A DNA stretch of 64,000 bases from Bacteroidota bacterium (GCA_018262715.1 JADFDS010000004.1:1-64000), one strand, 5' to 3'. Counted from the stretch's first letter, positions 44,461-54,706 are shown. Program-made: numbers and translations. Notes: generated by a model not told the origin, from the letters alone.

Positions 44461-46432
44461 TTGGTTTGCCTGACCAGGTCAGGGTTAATCTGATTTTAAA
44501 TGTTCTCAATGGCATGGGGTAATTGCGGACGCTCTCAACCGGAATACCAAACAGGTTGTTCACCCTCAGGTCAGCCTGGAGTTTTACAGGGCCGACAGGA
44601 AAGATGGCTCCCGCGAAAGCTTCGGTCATTATTGAGGAAGGCAGCCACTCGGTGTTGTCAGATGTGGTGAAACGCCTGCTCTCCCAGGCAGCCGACAGGC
44701 CGGTTCTGAGCCACTCCCTGCCTGCAGTGAGGTTGATATTCGCATGATGAAGCGGCGCATAGATAAGCTGGCTTCCGACAGACCTGTCATTTGCGATATC
44801 CGAACCGGCAATCACCGAGCGGGTGAAGGCGTAGTTCATCCATCCGTTCAGCTTCCACCGGCCGGGCGACCTCTGGCCGCCTGCCCGGGCCTCGAGGCCC
44901 GATACGTTCACACTGCGGAGATTCACCGCATGCCATAATCCCGACTGTCCGGGGATCCACTGGATAAGATCTTCAACCCTTGAGGCATAGATGGAAAGGT
45001 CAAGCGTATTGCGGTCGCCTGAAGGCCTGAGCTCTGCAAATGACCATGACAGCTCTCCCCCGGCCGATGTCTCAGGTTCAAGGTCCGGATTGCCGCCCGG
45101 GATCCAGTAAAGATCATTGAAACATGCCAGCTTTGTGTTACGGCTGAGACTCATCTTCAGAAGATGCTCTCCGTTGCGCGAGAGCATCCACGATGCCCCT
45201 GCAGTGAATTCCGGGGCCACCTTAACCCCTGTGACTGCAACCTGTCTTACCTGGAGCAGGAGATTCAGCCGGGGAAGAGGGTTATATCTTACAGCAACGG
45301 ATGCAGAGAATGCATTCCTTTCTTCCCGGCTTTCAAAGTTGAGCGCCGAAGCCCTCTCATACGTGTCCCCCGCGTTCAGTACCAACCCGGTCTTCCCGGT
45401 CACCCTGTAGCCCAGCCGCATCTTCAGCATTAAAGAAGAAGAGCTGTTGTCACCATTGTTTGATGATACCATGTGATAGTACCTGTTGAAGTCATGTGAA
45501 CCGCCTGCTGTCAGTCCTGCGGTAAGCCGGTCTCCGTCCAGTGAATATTTCATCACCCCCCTGAAGGATCTGTCGGTCTGTCTCTCTCCAAAATCCTGCT
45601 GCACCGTTGTGACAGGCCCCGGCAGCTCACGATCCGCATCGTTAAACCACAGATGAGTGCTTACCCGGGAGTTTCCCTTATGGTATGCCAGGTCACCCAT
45701 TATACCGCCGGACGCAAAGGAGGCATTGCTCCTCCTTTCATGTCTGGTCCCTTCCGGAGCATCTTTGTTAATGAACCTGAAATCATTGGTGCCCTTCCCG
45801 CTCCATGCCCCAAGCCTGCCATAGAACCGCGGACCTCCCAGGGTGAATGAGGCGGAGGAAACCAACTCCCCGTAGCTGCCTGCACCAAGGCTGACATCAG
45901 CCGTCATACCGGTATCGAACTCAGGGTCAGTGGCGAGCTCCACCTTGCCGCCTATGTAACCTGAGATGTCATCAAGGTCTGAACCGCCGGATGTGATTCT
46001 CACGGTTGAAGCCGCCATGAGCGGAATGATTGCAAAATCACTGAAGCCGTTGCCTGGTGAATTCAGGGGAAGGTCATTCCATGTCACGAGAGTGTGGCTC
46101 CCTGACATGCCCCTGACGGAAACAGATGCCAGTCCCTGGTTACCGTTCCGCCTTACAAACAGGTTACTTGATGATTGCAGCAGAGAGGCAAGGTCACCTC
46201 CCTCATGACGGGACAGCAGTTCTGCATCCATCTTCACCACCGTGTAGGGCGACAGGCGTGCGGAAGCCCTTGCCGTGACCGTGACTGCGGATATGTTCAC
46301 AGTGTCTTCAATGAAACTGTCCTGTGCTGCAGCCCTGACTGCTACAGTCATAAACAGAAATAGGGCAGTCGCTGACAGGATCAGGCAACGCACAGAGGCA
46401 CGGTTAATATAGTCAGATGACCTTTTGACCAT
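44438..46432 (-). CDS. btuB: TonB-dependent outer-membrane cobalamin receptor
   Basis: This 664-aa receptor starts at the ATG at 46432; a TTG nine codons upstream is less likely. It has a signal peptide and a plug domain (DLASLLQSSSNLFVRRNGNQ, VRGMSGSHTLVTWNDLPLN) and a beta-barrel ending in a typical aromatic terminus region. A TonB-box-like ISAVTVTARA lies before the plug. It imports vitamin B12 across the outer membrane with TonB energy. A cobalamin riboswitch lies directly upstream. Confidence 0.88.
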   Translation of the reverse strand: MVKRSSDYINRASVRCLILSATALFLFMTVAVRAAAQDSFIEDTVNISAVTVTARASARLSPYTVVKMDAELLSRHEGGDLASLLQSSSNLFVRRNGNQGLASVSVRGMSGSHTLVTWNDLPLNSPGNGFSDFAIIPLMAASTVRITSGGSDLDDISGYIGGKVELATDPEFDTGMTADVSLGAGSYGELVSSASFTLGGPRFYGRLGAWSGKGTNDFRFINKDAPEGTRHERRSNASFASGGIMGDLAYHKGNSRVSTHLWFNDADRELPGPVTTVQQDFGERQTDRSFRGVMKYSLDGDRLTAGLTAGGSHDFNRYYHMVSSNNGDNSSSSLMLKMRLGYRVTGKTGLVLNAGDTYERASALNFESREERNAFSASVAVRYNPLPRLNLLLQVRQVAVTGVKVAPEFTAGASWMLSRNGEHLLKMSLSRNTKLACFNDLYWIPGGNPDLEPETSAGGELSWSFAELRPSGDRNTLDLSIYASRVEDLIQWIPGQSGLWHAVNLRSVNVSGLEARAGGQRSPGRWKLNGWMNYAFTRSVIAGSDIANDRSVGSQLIYAPLHHANINLTAGREWLRTGLSAAWESRRFTTSDNTEWLPSSIMTEAFAGAIFPVGPVKLQADLRVNNLFGIPVESVRNYPMPLRTFKIRLTLTWSGKPNENENVL

Positions 46433-46465
46433 CACTTTTGTTCCCGAAAGCTCCTTCAACAGGAA

Positions 46466-46655
46466 ACATCTGGCAGGTCTTCTGACTCATCCCTACTCAC
46501 CGGGCCTTCCCATCCGCCAAATGGCGGACAGTGGCAAGGATTCCGGCTGTAATGATCCGCCGACAGGCGGAACGGGCTTCACAGCAGCGGGTACTGTCCC
46601 TGATTCTGACAGGGTTCCCTTTTCACTGCCGGGACCTACCGGCAGCACCAGAATG
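46466..46655 (-). ncRNA. Cobalamin riboswitch
   Basis: On the minus strand the leader of btuB holds the conserved cobalamin riboswitch elements in order: GGGAA near the 5' end, AATCAGGGACAGTACCCGCTGC (named here as GACAGTACCCGCTGC), GCCACTG, GGGAAGG and GATGAGTCAGAAGACC, ending with the B12 box. A -7 box TACCTTTG sits at 46659-46666. Binding of adenosyl- or other cobalamin should reduce expression of btuB and the downstream genes. Confidence 0.92.
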
Positions 46656-46658
46656 GTA

Positions 46659-46666
46659 CAAAGGTA
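46659..46666 (-). promoter_or_regulatory. Bacteroidota -7 box (TACCTTTG) of the btu locus
   Basis: On the minus strand TACCTTTG matches TAnnTTTG and lies just before the riboswitch 5' end. A -33 box is not clear. Confidence 0.5.
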
Positions 46667-46722
46667 ATGATTGGAAGGGTTAATCGCCCCTGAAAATTAT
46701 CAACAATGTGATGCAGGACTGT

Positions 46723-48915
46723 TCATTTCATTACGAACCTAAGTTCACCACCTGCTGTTATCTCCTTCCAGGTGATGTAGTTACGGTCAAGCTTCTCACC
46801 GTTCAGGAAACAGGCCGAAACATTTACCGTTCCTGGTGAATTGCCTTCGGAGACGACAGTGAATGTCTTTCCCCCGGGAAGTGAAATGGCGGCCTTGTCA
46901 AGAACCGGACTGCCGAGGATGAACTTTCCGTCAGCGGGATTGGCAGGATAGAATCCCATGGCTGAGAAGACATACCATGCTGACATCTGTCCGCAGTCCT
47001 CGTTCCCGCATATGCCGTCCTTTTTGTCAGTGTACATCTCCGCCATGATGCGCCGCACCATTGACTCTGTCTTCTCCGGTGCGCCGGCCATGGAGAAAAG
47101 GTAAGCAATGTGGTGCGAAGGCTCATTGCCGTGGGCATACTGCCCGATGAGTCCGCTGATGTCAGGCGATGAATTCTCTCCCTTAACCTCCTCGGTCACC
47201 ATGAAGAGTGAATCAAGCCGCCGGAGGAACATCTCCCTGCTCCCGAAAAGCGATACAAGGCCGTCAACATCATGAGGCGCAAGCCATGTGTACTGCCACC
47301 CGTTTCCCTCGGTGAAGTCGGACCGGGTGTGATGCGAATAGAGCGGATCGTAGTCGGGCCTCCAGCTCCCATTACTCATCCGGCCCCTTACAAAAAAGAT
47401 GGTTGTGTCAAAGAGGTTCCGGTAGTTGTGCGACCGCCTCAGATACTCAGCCGCCAGTTCAGGTTTCCCGAGGTCGGAGGCCATCTGTGAGATGCACCAG
47501 TCATCGATGGCATATTCCATTGTCTTTGCAACCGACTCATTCTCAAGTTCAGAAGGAATATACCCGAAGTTACGGTAGTGATTAAGACCCCTGAAATCCA
47601 GGGATGCTGACTCTAATGCAGCCTCAAGTGCCTCCGGGTAGTCAAATCCCTGAAATTTCTTGTGCACGGCATCGGCAATGACAGGCACTGCATGATACCC
47701 GATCATGCAGTCGGTCTCATTTCCGGCGAGTGACCAGACAGGCAGCTTTCCCTGCTGCTTCCTGATATTGAGCATGGTGTTGACAAAATCAGGCACCATA
47801 TCCGGAGCGGTGAGGGTGAACAGCGGGTGTGCGGCACGATAGGTATCCCACAGTGAAAAGACCGTATAATTGGTGAATCCGTCCGCATTGTGTATTTCCC
47901 TGTCTGTTCCCCGGTACCTGCCGTCGGCATCGGTGTATAGATTCGGTGCAATCATTGTATGATACAGGGCGGTGTAGAAGACCTTAAGAAGTGAACTGTC
48001 AGCTGATTCGGCACTGATAATGCCGAGCCTCTTCTGCCATGCCTGCTGTGCTGCAGCAGCGGTACCATCGAAGTCCCATCCGGGAACTTCAGCGGCAAGG
48101 TTGCCTGCAGCGCCCGCCTCGTCAACGGCAGAGATGCCCGTTTTAATTATAAGCTCCTCACCCTCCTTCATCTTAAAATCAAGGATGCATGCTATGTTCC
48201 TGCCCTCTGCCCTGTCACCCGCGGCAACCGCTCCGGCGTTGAGCATTGTAACCGAGGCGGGCGCCTTTGAAAAATTTGAAGAGAAGAACAGATACTGTTT
48301 CTCAGCCCATCCTGCAGAGATGCGCCTGCCGCTGAGAACAGTGCCGTCCCATGCCAGCAGGCAATCGACGGGGCGGTCCCAGTTGACGGCAAAACCCAGG
48401 TCTGCAAGCACATGCATGGTTCCTCCAGTAACAGCTGTATATCTTTGCAAACCGCACCGTGGTGTGGCGGTGAGTTCGGCGTTAACCCCCGGAGCAAGAG
48501 CCACGGCATAGTATCCCGGTCTTGATTGCTCGGCATCATGAGAGAACCAGACCCTGTTGAGCTTTGCCAGAGAGGCACTGCTGTCAGGCAGTGAAAGATT
48601 GAATCCCTCCATGGACGGCAGAAACAGGATATCACACAGGTCGCCGATACCGGTGCCGCTGAGATGAGTATGACTGAATCCGGCAATCACCGTGTCAGAG
48701 TAGTTGTATCCCGAACACCAGTCCCATCCTGAGGTTCCGTTGTCAGGACTGACCTGCACCATTCCGAAAGGGGTAGTGGCCCCCGGGAATACATGACCGT
48801 GGGCGGCAGTGCCTATAAACGGATCAACCAGAGCGGTCAGGTCATCCTGTCTGGGCGCTGAACATGACGAGGCTGCAAGAACAGCAGCCACAACGAGAAA
48901 GCTGATTTTATTCAT
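46723..48915 (-). CDS. GH92 alpha-mannosidase, lipoprotein
   Basis: This 730-aa exported lipoprotein (lipobox AASSC, C18) is a glycoside hydrolase family 92 exo-alpha-mannosidase. Conserved features are DPFIGTAAHGHVFPGATTPF near the N-terminus, HGNEPSHH (catalytic acid region) and GNEDCGQMSAWYVFSAMGF near the end. GH92 enzymes trim alpha-mannose from N-glycans, mannan or other glycans with calcium. It follows the transglutaminase-like gene by 6 nt, in an operon with a LacI regulator. Confidence 0.92.
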   Translation of the reverse strand: MNKISFLVVAAVLAASSCSAPRQDDLTALVDPFIGTAAHGHVFPGATTPFGMVQVSPDNGTSGWDWCSGYNYSDTVIAGFSHTHLSGTGIGDLCDILFLPSMEGFNLSLPDSSASLAKLNRVWFSHDAEQSRPGYYAVALAPGVNAELTATPRCGLQRYTAVTGGTMHVLADLGFAVNWDRPVDCLLAWDGTVLSGRRISAGWAEKQYLFFSSNFSKAPASVTMLNAGAVAAGDRAEGRNIACILDFKMKEGEELIIKTGISAVDEAGAAGNLAAEVPGWDFDGTAAAAQQAWQKRLGIISAESADSSLLKVFYTALYHTMIAPNLYTDADGRYRGTDREIHNADGFTNYTVFSLWDTYRAAHPLFTLTAPDMVPDFVNTMLNIRKQQGKLPVWSLAGNETDCMIGYHAVPVIADAVHKKFQGFDYPEALEAALESASLDFRGLNHYRNFGYIPSELENESVAKTMEYAIDDWCISQMASDLGKPELAAEYLRRSHNYRNLFDTTIFFVRGRMSNGSWRPDYDPLYSHHTRSDFTEGNGWQYTWLAPHDVDGLVSLFGSREMFLRRLDSLFMVTEEVKGENSSPDISGLIGQYAHGNEPSHHIAYLFSMAGAPEKTESMVRRIMAEMYTDKKDGICGNEDCGQMSAWYVFSAMGFYPANPADGKFILGSPVLDKAAISLPGGKTFTVVSEGNSPGTVNVSACFLNGEKLDRNYITWKEITAGGELRFVMK

Positions 48916-48921
48916 GATAAA

Positions 48922-51546
48922 TTATTCTCTGATCTTCTTCAATATCTGCTGGCCTGTACCTATCCTGTATCCTTCCGAAGAAAAGAGCACCTCTCCCCCG
49001 CTGTCACAGTACAGCACCACGGGTAATGACCTCTCACGGGATATGTTCCCGGACAGAGACTGCAACAGCCCAAGCCCCGGGTCAGTTGCAAAAAGAGCAT
49101 TCTCAGGCGCTCCGGTGACTGACTCCCGGGTAATCTGTCCTGGGGTTCTCTCCGGGTCAGTAAGAAATACAAAAGATCCGCCCCATCTGTCAAACTCTTT
49201 CTTCAGTCCGGGAAGGTCATTCAGCAGATGGCGGGTGGGTTCCCTTCCCGGTTCCATCCAGATCAGGACAAGACCCTTCCCTGCGAGGGAACCGAGGGTT
49301 ACACTTTCACCGGTGAATGTTTTCACCGAGGTTGTGAGGTTTATCTTCCCGCTCTTCACAGGGATCTCCGGAAGATCCCTTGGGGTAATGGTCAGTTGCT
49401 GTTCGTCTCCGGCCTTCAGTTCAAGTAACGAGACCGAAGCAAGAACGTTTCCGTTCTCATCCCTGTTTCCCGTAGTGAGCATATAAATACCCGGATCGAG
49501 CGGAATTTTAACTGGCATGTCGCTGAGCTTTGTTCCGTATCCGTAATCAAGGGTATTGAATCTTCCGTTTTCAATCCTGGCAAGTGTGAAGTGGACATGA
49601 TATTCCGGTTCCTGATTCATCCTGCTGCCATGGCCGGGAACAAAAGTCAGGAAGCCGGGTGTCCCCGAGGGTCGGTTATCACCGGTGAACCATACGTCAT
49701 GCCATTCTCCGGCACTATGATATTGCGGTCTTCCGGTTCCCGGCGCAAAGCGTGAAGGTACGCCGGCGTTCCTGCACAGTGCAATGAAGAAGATGTCCCG
49801 TGAATGGCTGTCAGCCATCCGCATTCTGAGCACAGCGCCAGGGATGATTGGCACTGAATAGTGGTTCTCAATGTTCGTAATGGTGATGGAAGTGTCAATC
49901 CAGGCCGCTGCTGCAGCAGGGTCACTGATGAATGATGCGGTCAGTTCGCCGGGCAGTGCTTTAAGCTGGCTCCTGAAAGGTGACAGAAGTTCATCTGATA
50001 TCCTGGGCGAGAGAACATAGCTGTCATACAGTGCTATGTCACTCCCGGGAGCCGGATCAGGAGCGTTGTCAAGATGATCGGCAAGCACCGATGCAGGAGT
50101 GTCACGCAAATCCTTTTCCGAAATATTTTCAAGTATGCGGAGCGCCAGCCCGGCCTTTTCACCGGCACCGGAAATAAATCCGGCAATAGCTCTGTAGTTG
50201 CCCATTGATGTCCTGAGTATTTTGCTGACCGCATCGGATGGCAAACCTGTATTGCGGGCAATCTCATCAGTACTGACACCGGCAAGCCAGGAGCTGATAT
50301 ATGCATTCCTTACGCTGTCTCCCCTGTGGTTAAGTGCATTATTCATCTGAACCAGGGCGGGATCAATGCCGGGGAAGGGCTCAGGCACCTCAGGCACTAT
50401 AATGTCAAGAGGAAGGGTTTCCTCAATTGCCTCCGGAGGAAAGATGGCCACATGCACAAGCGTGTCCTCGGGTGAAGCGAGGGAGAATCCGTATCTGTCG
50501 CCGTCATCAGCCCATACAAGCAATGTTCCGTAACCCGTCGTCAGGCTGCACCTGCCGTTTCTGTCGCTCTGAAGTCTTGTCAGGGGATAAAACTCGGCGT
50601 AGTTGTAGAGCATGTATCCGACCATTGCTCCGGGCACAGGAACTGTATTTCCGTCAGTGACCCGTATATTCAGTTCTTTTGTCTCAGCATACCTGCCGAG
50701 GGTATTAATTTCAGAAAAAAGCGTTTCCTTCCTGATCACCTTCTCACTGCCATCATACCTGCCAAATGCTTTGGTATGCACAAGCATTGCCCTTCGCGCA
50801 GGTTCGGTGAACCAACCCCTGTCAGGAACAGGCTCCGGCTCGCAGGCGCCAAGGTAATGCCATGTACCGTCAACCCAGAACTCCACCCAGGCATGATTGT
50901 CATCGGTATGGGCCCACCTGGGGGTGTAGACCTGGCGGGCAGGGATACCCACGGCCCGTAATGCTGATACGGTGAAGGTAGATTCCTCCCCGCATCTGCC
51001 ACGGGCTGAAAGCATTGTGGCAAGAGGCGCCGAGGTGCGGGAGTCGGCTGCCTGGTAGGCTACCTTCTCATGACACCAGCGGTTGACCTCAAGGGCAGCC
51101 TCCATTGCGGTCAGTCCGCTGACACGCTCCTTAAGCTCTGCGTAACAGCTAATCCTGAAGTGGTCAGGATTTTCATTATTGACTCTCGGGGGGAGCACAA
51201 AATTAAGGAAAATGCCCGGCGGAACATTGCCGCCCCAGGGCATCTCACTCCGCGCACGGAGGGCAGCTGCCGCATTCTCAAACAGGTAACCGGGCTCATA
51301 AACGGCCAGGTCGCTCAGTGGCATGTATGAAAGCAGAAAGGTGACTGCTTCACGCAGCGCTGTCCTGCTGACAGTATCAGTCATGCCAAAGAGGTCAGGG
51401 CGTACCGGAGAGTACACCGCTGACCTGGCAAGATAATCATCAGTAATCGCCCTTCGCAGTGCTTTATCCTCAATAAGATGTCCGCTGCTGCAGGAAAGCA
51501 GCACTGCCAGCGACAATAAAGCCGGCAGCCTGATGATTCGTGTCAT
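48922..51546 (-). CDS. Exported transglutaminase-like protein with thioredoxin-fold C-terminus
   Basis: This 874-aa lipoprotein (lipobox LLSC, C19) has a transglutaminase core with C185 in GRCGEEST and H218 in DNHAWVEFWV. The third position, where an Asp is usual, reads WHYLGACEP, so the Asp is absent. A middle region has a second TGase-like stretch (SHSRDIFFIALCRNAGVPS). The C-terminus resembles a peroxiredoxin/thioredoxin fold (GKGLVLIWMEP). It lies between a LacI regulator and GH92 with gaps of 6 nt on each side. PNGase-like deglycosylation is possible but unproven. Confidence 0.78.
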   Translation of the reverse strand: MTRIIRLPALLSLAVLLSCSSGHLIEDKALRRAITDDYLARSAVYSPVRPDLFGMTDTVSRTALREAVTFLLSYMPLSDLAVYEPGYLFENAAAALRARSEMPWGGNVPPGIFLNFVLPPRVNNENPDHFRISCYAELKERVSGLTAMEAALEVNRWCHEKVAYQAADSRTSAPLATMLSARGRCGEESTFTVSALRAVGIPARQVYTPRWAHTDDNHAWVEFWVDGTWHYLGACEPEPVPDRGWFTEPARRAMLVHTKAFGRYDGSEKVIRKETLFSEINTLGRYAETKELNIRVTDGNTVPVPGAMVGYMLYNYAEFYPLTRLQSDRNGRCSLTTGYGTLLVWADDGDRYGFSLASPEDTLVHVAIFPPEAIEETLPLDIIVPEVPEPFPGIDPALVQMNNALNHRGDSVRNAYISSWLAGVSTDEIARNTGLPSDAVSKILRTSMGNYRAIAGFISGAGEKAGLALRILENISEKDLRDTPASVLADHLDNAPDPAPGSDIALYDSYVLSPRISDELLSPFRSQLKALPGELTASFISDPAAAAAWIDTSITITNIENHYSVPIIPGAVLRMRMADSHSRDIFFIALCRNAGVPSRFAPGTGRPQYHSAGEWHDVWFTGDNRPSGTPGFLTFVPGHGSRMNQEPEYHVHFTLARIENGRFNTLDYGYGTKLSDMPVKIPLDPGIYMLTTGNRDENGNVLASVSLLELKAGDEQQLTITPRDLPEIPVKSGKINLTTSVKTFTGESVTLGSLAGKGLVLIWMEPGREPTRHLLNDLPGLKKEFDRWGGSFVFLTDPERTPGQITRESVTGAPENALFATDPGLGLLQSLSGNISRERSLPVVLYCDSGGEVLFSSEGYRIGTGQQILKKIRE

Positions 51547-51552
51547 TATGGA

Positions 51553-52593
51553 TTATTTTAAATAAGAGCCGCAACTGCTCCTGACAAGCAATTCAGGAGA
51601 CATATTGACCTGACGCTTATATTTGCTTTTACCCTGGTTTTTAACCTCTGACCAGATGATGTTTGCCACCTTGAGCGACATGGCCGGAAGAGGCCTGCGC
51701 AGCCTGGTGACGGGAGTGGTCAGAAGGTCGAAGCCAATGCCGTCTTCCATCGATACCAGCGCCACATCCTGAGGTATGCGGATGTTCTTTTCCTGCAGTG
51801 CAAGGTAAAGCGGGAAGACCAGTGCCGAGTTGAGGACAATGATCGCGTCGCTCCTGTGAGGCGGCCTCAGGAAATTTTCTATGGCCTGGAAGTCAAACTT
51901 CTCCCCTGCTTTGGGCAGCCCTGCCACGGTGAAGTGGACAGAATCAAAGTTCTTGGATTTCTTTGTTGAATTTCTGAGCTCCTCAAGCATCTCCTTATCA
52001 TATAAGGCAGTGTCCTCTCCCGAGACGATCAGCAGATTCTTCAGCCCCAGCGAGGTAAGATGCTGTGTCATCACCGCAGCGCCTGCAATACGGTCAGTGC
52101 AGACGGTGTTAAGCCGCATCCTCTTTATACTCTTCTCCAGCAGAACTATCGGATAGGAGTCCCTGTTCAGAGCCCTGACAACGCTGTCATCGGCAGCATT
52201 TCCCACCAGGATCATACCGCTGAAGAACTTCTTCAGCGAGGTGGTGAGTCTGTTGAAGCGCATATCATCCGGATCTCTTGTGAATACTGAAAAACCAAGC
52301 CCGATACTTGAGAAAGCCTTTTGCAGGTAAGGAGTGATCTCATAGATGAACGGATCATTCATTGAGGGCACCACCATACCGATAATCCCGGGCTTCTCCT
52401 CAGCCGGTGCAGGTTCCCCCTTTTCTGCAACAGCATTGAAATAACCCATCTGTCTCGCTACCGCGAGAACCCTCTCCTGTGTCTCTTTCTTGATTCCGTG
52501 CTGATCAGCCTTGCTGTTCAGCACCAATGATACCAACGTGCCTGAAAGACCTAGTCTTGCGGCAATGTCTTTGTTTTTAACCTTTTTCCCCAT
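51553..52593 (-). CDS. LacI-family transcriptional regulator
   Basis: This 346-aa regulator has an N-terminal helix-turn-helix (KVKNKDIAARLGLSGTLVSLVLN) followed by a periplasmic-binding-protein-like sensor domain (about residues 65-340). It should respond to a sugar, probably a mannose oligosaccharide given its neighbours. It is the first gene of the operon with the transglutaminase-like and GH92 genes (6-nt gaps). A TAATTTTG -7 box lies at 52613-52620, about 20 nt before the ATG. Confidence 0.88.
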   Translation of the reverse strand: MGKKVKNKDIAARLGLSGTLVSLVLNSKADQHGIKKETQERVLAVARQMGYFNAVAEKGEPAPAEEKPGIIGMVVPSMNDPFIYEITPYLQKAFSSIGLGFSVFTRDPDDMRFNRLTTSLKKFFSGMILVGNAADDSVVRALNRDSYPIVLLEKSIKRMRLNTVCTDRIAGAAVMTQHLTSLGLKNLLIVSGEDTALYDKEMLEELRNSTKKSKNFDSVHFTVAGLPKAGEKFDFQAIENFLRPPHRSDAIIVLNSALVFPLYLALQEKNIRIPQDVALVSMEDGIGFDLLTTPVTRLRRPLPAMSLKVANIIWSEVKNQGKSKYKRQVNMSPELLVRSSCGSYLK

Positions 52594-52692
52594 TTCATTT
52601 AAAATTAAAGCTCAAAATTAGCCTTATATTTTTAGAAATGGATGCTTTAGAGCATATTTGTTAAAAAAAATGTTCAAAAGCAATGTTTGCCG

Positions 52693-54678
52693 CTATTTTT
52701 TAGGTAATGGACGTCCGCTTTGTTTTGCCGCAGCTTCAAGACGCTGCTGCCATTTTGACTTTTTGACCGGCTTCTTTTTGTTTTCCTCTATCTTCTTAAG
52801 TATCTCTGATTCACTTACAAACCGCCGTGAAAACTGTGTCTGAATTATCGAAATCACGTTTGCAAGGAAATAATAATATGTCAGACCCGACGAGAAATTG
52901 TTCAATATAAACATGAACATTACGGGCATTATGTACATCATCGTTTTCATCCCCGGCATCTGCTCCTGCCCTCCTGCAGGGCTGCTTATTTTGGTGGTGA
53001 CAATTGTCGAAGCCGTCATGAGCAGTGTGAAGAGACTCACATGATCACCATACATCGGGATGGTGAAGGGCAGATTAAGGATGCTGTCATAGGTCGAGAG
53101 ATCCTGGGCCCAGAGGAATGACTGCTGCCTCAGCTCGATGGAGGCGGGGAAGAAGCGGAACATGGCAAACAGGATAGGCATCTGCAGAAGCATCGGAAGA
53201 CAGCCGCCCATGGGACTTACCCCTGCCTTCTTGTACAGGTCCATCGTCGCCTGCTGTTTCTTCATCGCATCCTCCTGCTTCGGAAACTTCTTGGCAATTT
53301 CATCCACCATTGGTTTCATCACCCTCATCTTGGCCTGGCTGATGAATGACTTGTGCGTAAGCGGAAAGAGGACCAGCTTGATAATCAGTGTCAGGATCAA
53401 TATTATTAATCCGTAGTTGACAATAAAGTTGTCAAGAAGGTTGAAGATCGGTATGATGACAAACTGGTTTATCCACCTGATTATGTTCCTGCCCAGGAAA
53501 ACCAGTTCTTCAAGCTGCATGTCATACTTTTTCATCAGGGTGAAGCTGTTGGGACCGAAATAAAACTGCATCTTCACCGTACTGTTGTCACTGTGGGCAT
53601 AGGGCACACCAATCTCTGACTCGAAGAACCTCAGGTACCTGGAGGTGGGATCAGCGTTGGTGGAAGAGACCGCTGCATTGAGGAAGAAATCATCAGCTAT
53701 AAGCACCGATGAAAAGAACTGATCCTTGTATGCTATCCAGTCTGTCTTCATCAGGCTCTCGGTGACCATATCCTTCTTCTGTCTCTGCATCCTGGTGCCG
53801 CCAAGGTCCACCACATCCTCCTGGTAGACCTTGTACTTCAGACCCGTGTACATGTCTTCATTCTGCCTGCCCTTCTCCTGTTGCGGGATATACATCTTCC
53901 AGTCAAGCGCCATCGATGTGGTATTGGCCGGAATGACAGAAGAGAGTGAGCTGAAAACCGATTCCAACCCGATCATGTAATCATCAGGCTGCATAGTGTA
54001 GACAAAATCAATGTATGCGCCGTTTGATGCCTCGAGCCTCATGGTCAGGCTTGCCGGGCTTCCGCTGACAACCACCGGTCCCTGGTAACCCACCGGGGTG
54101 AAGTAAAGCTCATCAGTCCGTATGGGTTTGTTGTCAAGTGTAAAAAACTTGTAGCCGAACACGGTGGAGTCGCCGTCAAAAAGCACAACCGGACGACCGT
54201 CATGCGTGCTGTATTTTTTCAGCATGACTGAATAGGGTTTGCCTCCCCTGGCGGCAATCTTCATGACCATGAGGTCATTCTCAAGGGTATAAAACTCATC
54301 CAGCCCGTGAGTTCTGGAACTAAAGACACCGAATGCCGTACTGTCAGTCACCCTCCCGGGCACTGAACCCTGCAGGGCAGCTGTAGTATCTGTTGTTCCG
54401 GCAGTCAGAGCGGCTGAATCAGGCTGCTGCACGCTTCCCAGTCCCAGCTGTTTGTTCAGGTCTGTTAGCTTTTGAATTGTAGGCTGATCCTTTGGTTTGT
54501 AATTAAGCGCCCTTATATATGCCTCTCGGGCCTGATCATAATTACCGGCGGTATAAAGAGAATCGGCATATTCCTTCTCAGCCTCGAAGAATTTCCCCAT
54601 CCTGTGATTGTTGTACAGGCTGAATCCCATAAAGATCAGGAAGATCAGGATGATGCCGGTTACTGTATTTCTATCCAT
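52693..54678 (-). CDS. yidC: Membrane protein insertase YidC
   Basis: This 661-aa protein starts at the ATG at 54678 (MDRNTVTGIILIFLIFMGF). It has an N-terminal transmembrane helix, a large periplasmic beta domain (residues 60-360) and the C-terminal 60-kDa inner-membrane-protein core (KSFISQAKMRVMKPM, MGGCLPMLLQMPILFAMFRF) with five helices. It inserts and folds inner-membrane proteins. It follows pyrG by 28 nt in the same direction. Confidence 0.95.
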   Translation of the reverse strand: MDRNTVTGIILIFLIFMGFSLYNNHRMGKFFEAEKEYADSLYTAGNYDQAREAYIRALNYKPKDQPTIQKLTDLNKQLGLGSVQQPDSAALTAGTTDTTAALQGSVPGRVTDSTAFGVFSSRTHGLDEFYTLENDLMVMKIAARGGKPYSVMLKKYSTHDGRPVVLFDGDSTVFGYKFFTLDNKPIRTDELYFTPVGYQGPVVVSGSPASLTMRLEASNGAYIDFVYTMQPDDYMIGLESVFSSLSSVIPANTTSMALDWKMYIPQQEKGRQNEDMYTGLKYKVYQEDVVDLGGTRMQRQKKDMVTESLMKTDWIAYKDQFFSSVLIADDFFLNAAVSSTNADPTSRYLRFFESEIGVPYAHSDNSTVKMQFYFGPNSFTLMKKYDMQLEELVFLGRNIIRWINQFVIIPIFNLLDNFIVNYGLIILILTLIIKLVLFPLTHKSFISQAKMRVMKPMVDEIAKKFPKQEDAMKKQQATMDLYKKAGVSPMGGCLPMLLQMPILFAMFRFFPASIELRQQSFLWAQDLSTYDSILNLPFTIPMYGDHVSLFTLLMTASTIVTTKISSPAGGQEQMPGMKTMMYIMPVMFMFILNNFSSGLTYYYFLANVISIIQTQFSRRFVSESEILKKIEENKKKPVKKSKWQQRLEAAAKQSGRPLPKK

Positions 54679-54706
54679 TATTTTTTTATTCCCTGTTTTA
54701 TTGTTA

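Noticed and set aside
46433-46459. TTG start of btuB
   Set aside because: The ATG at 46432 gives a normal signal peptide, so the longer frame is not needed.
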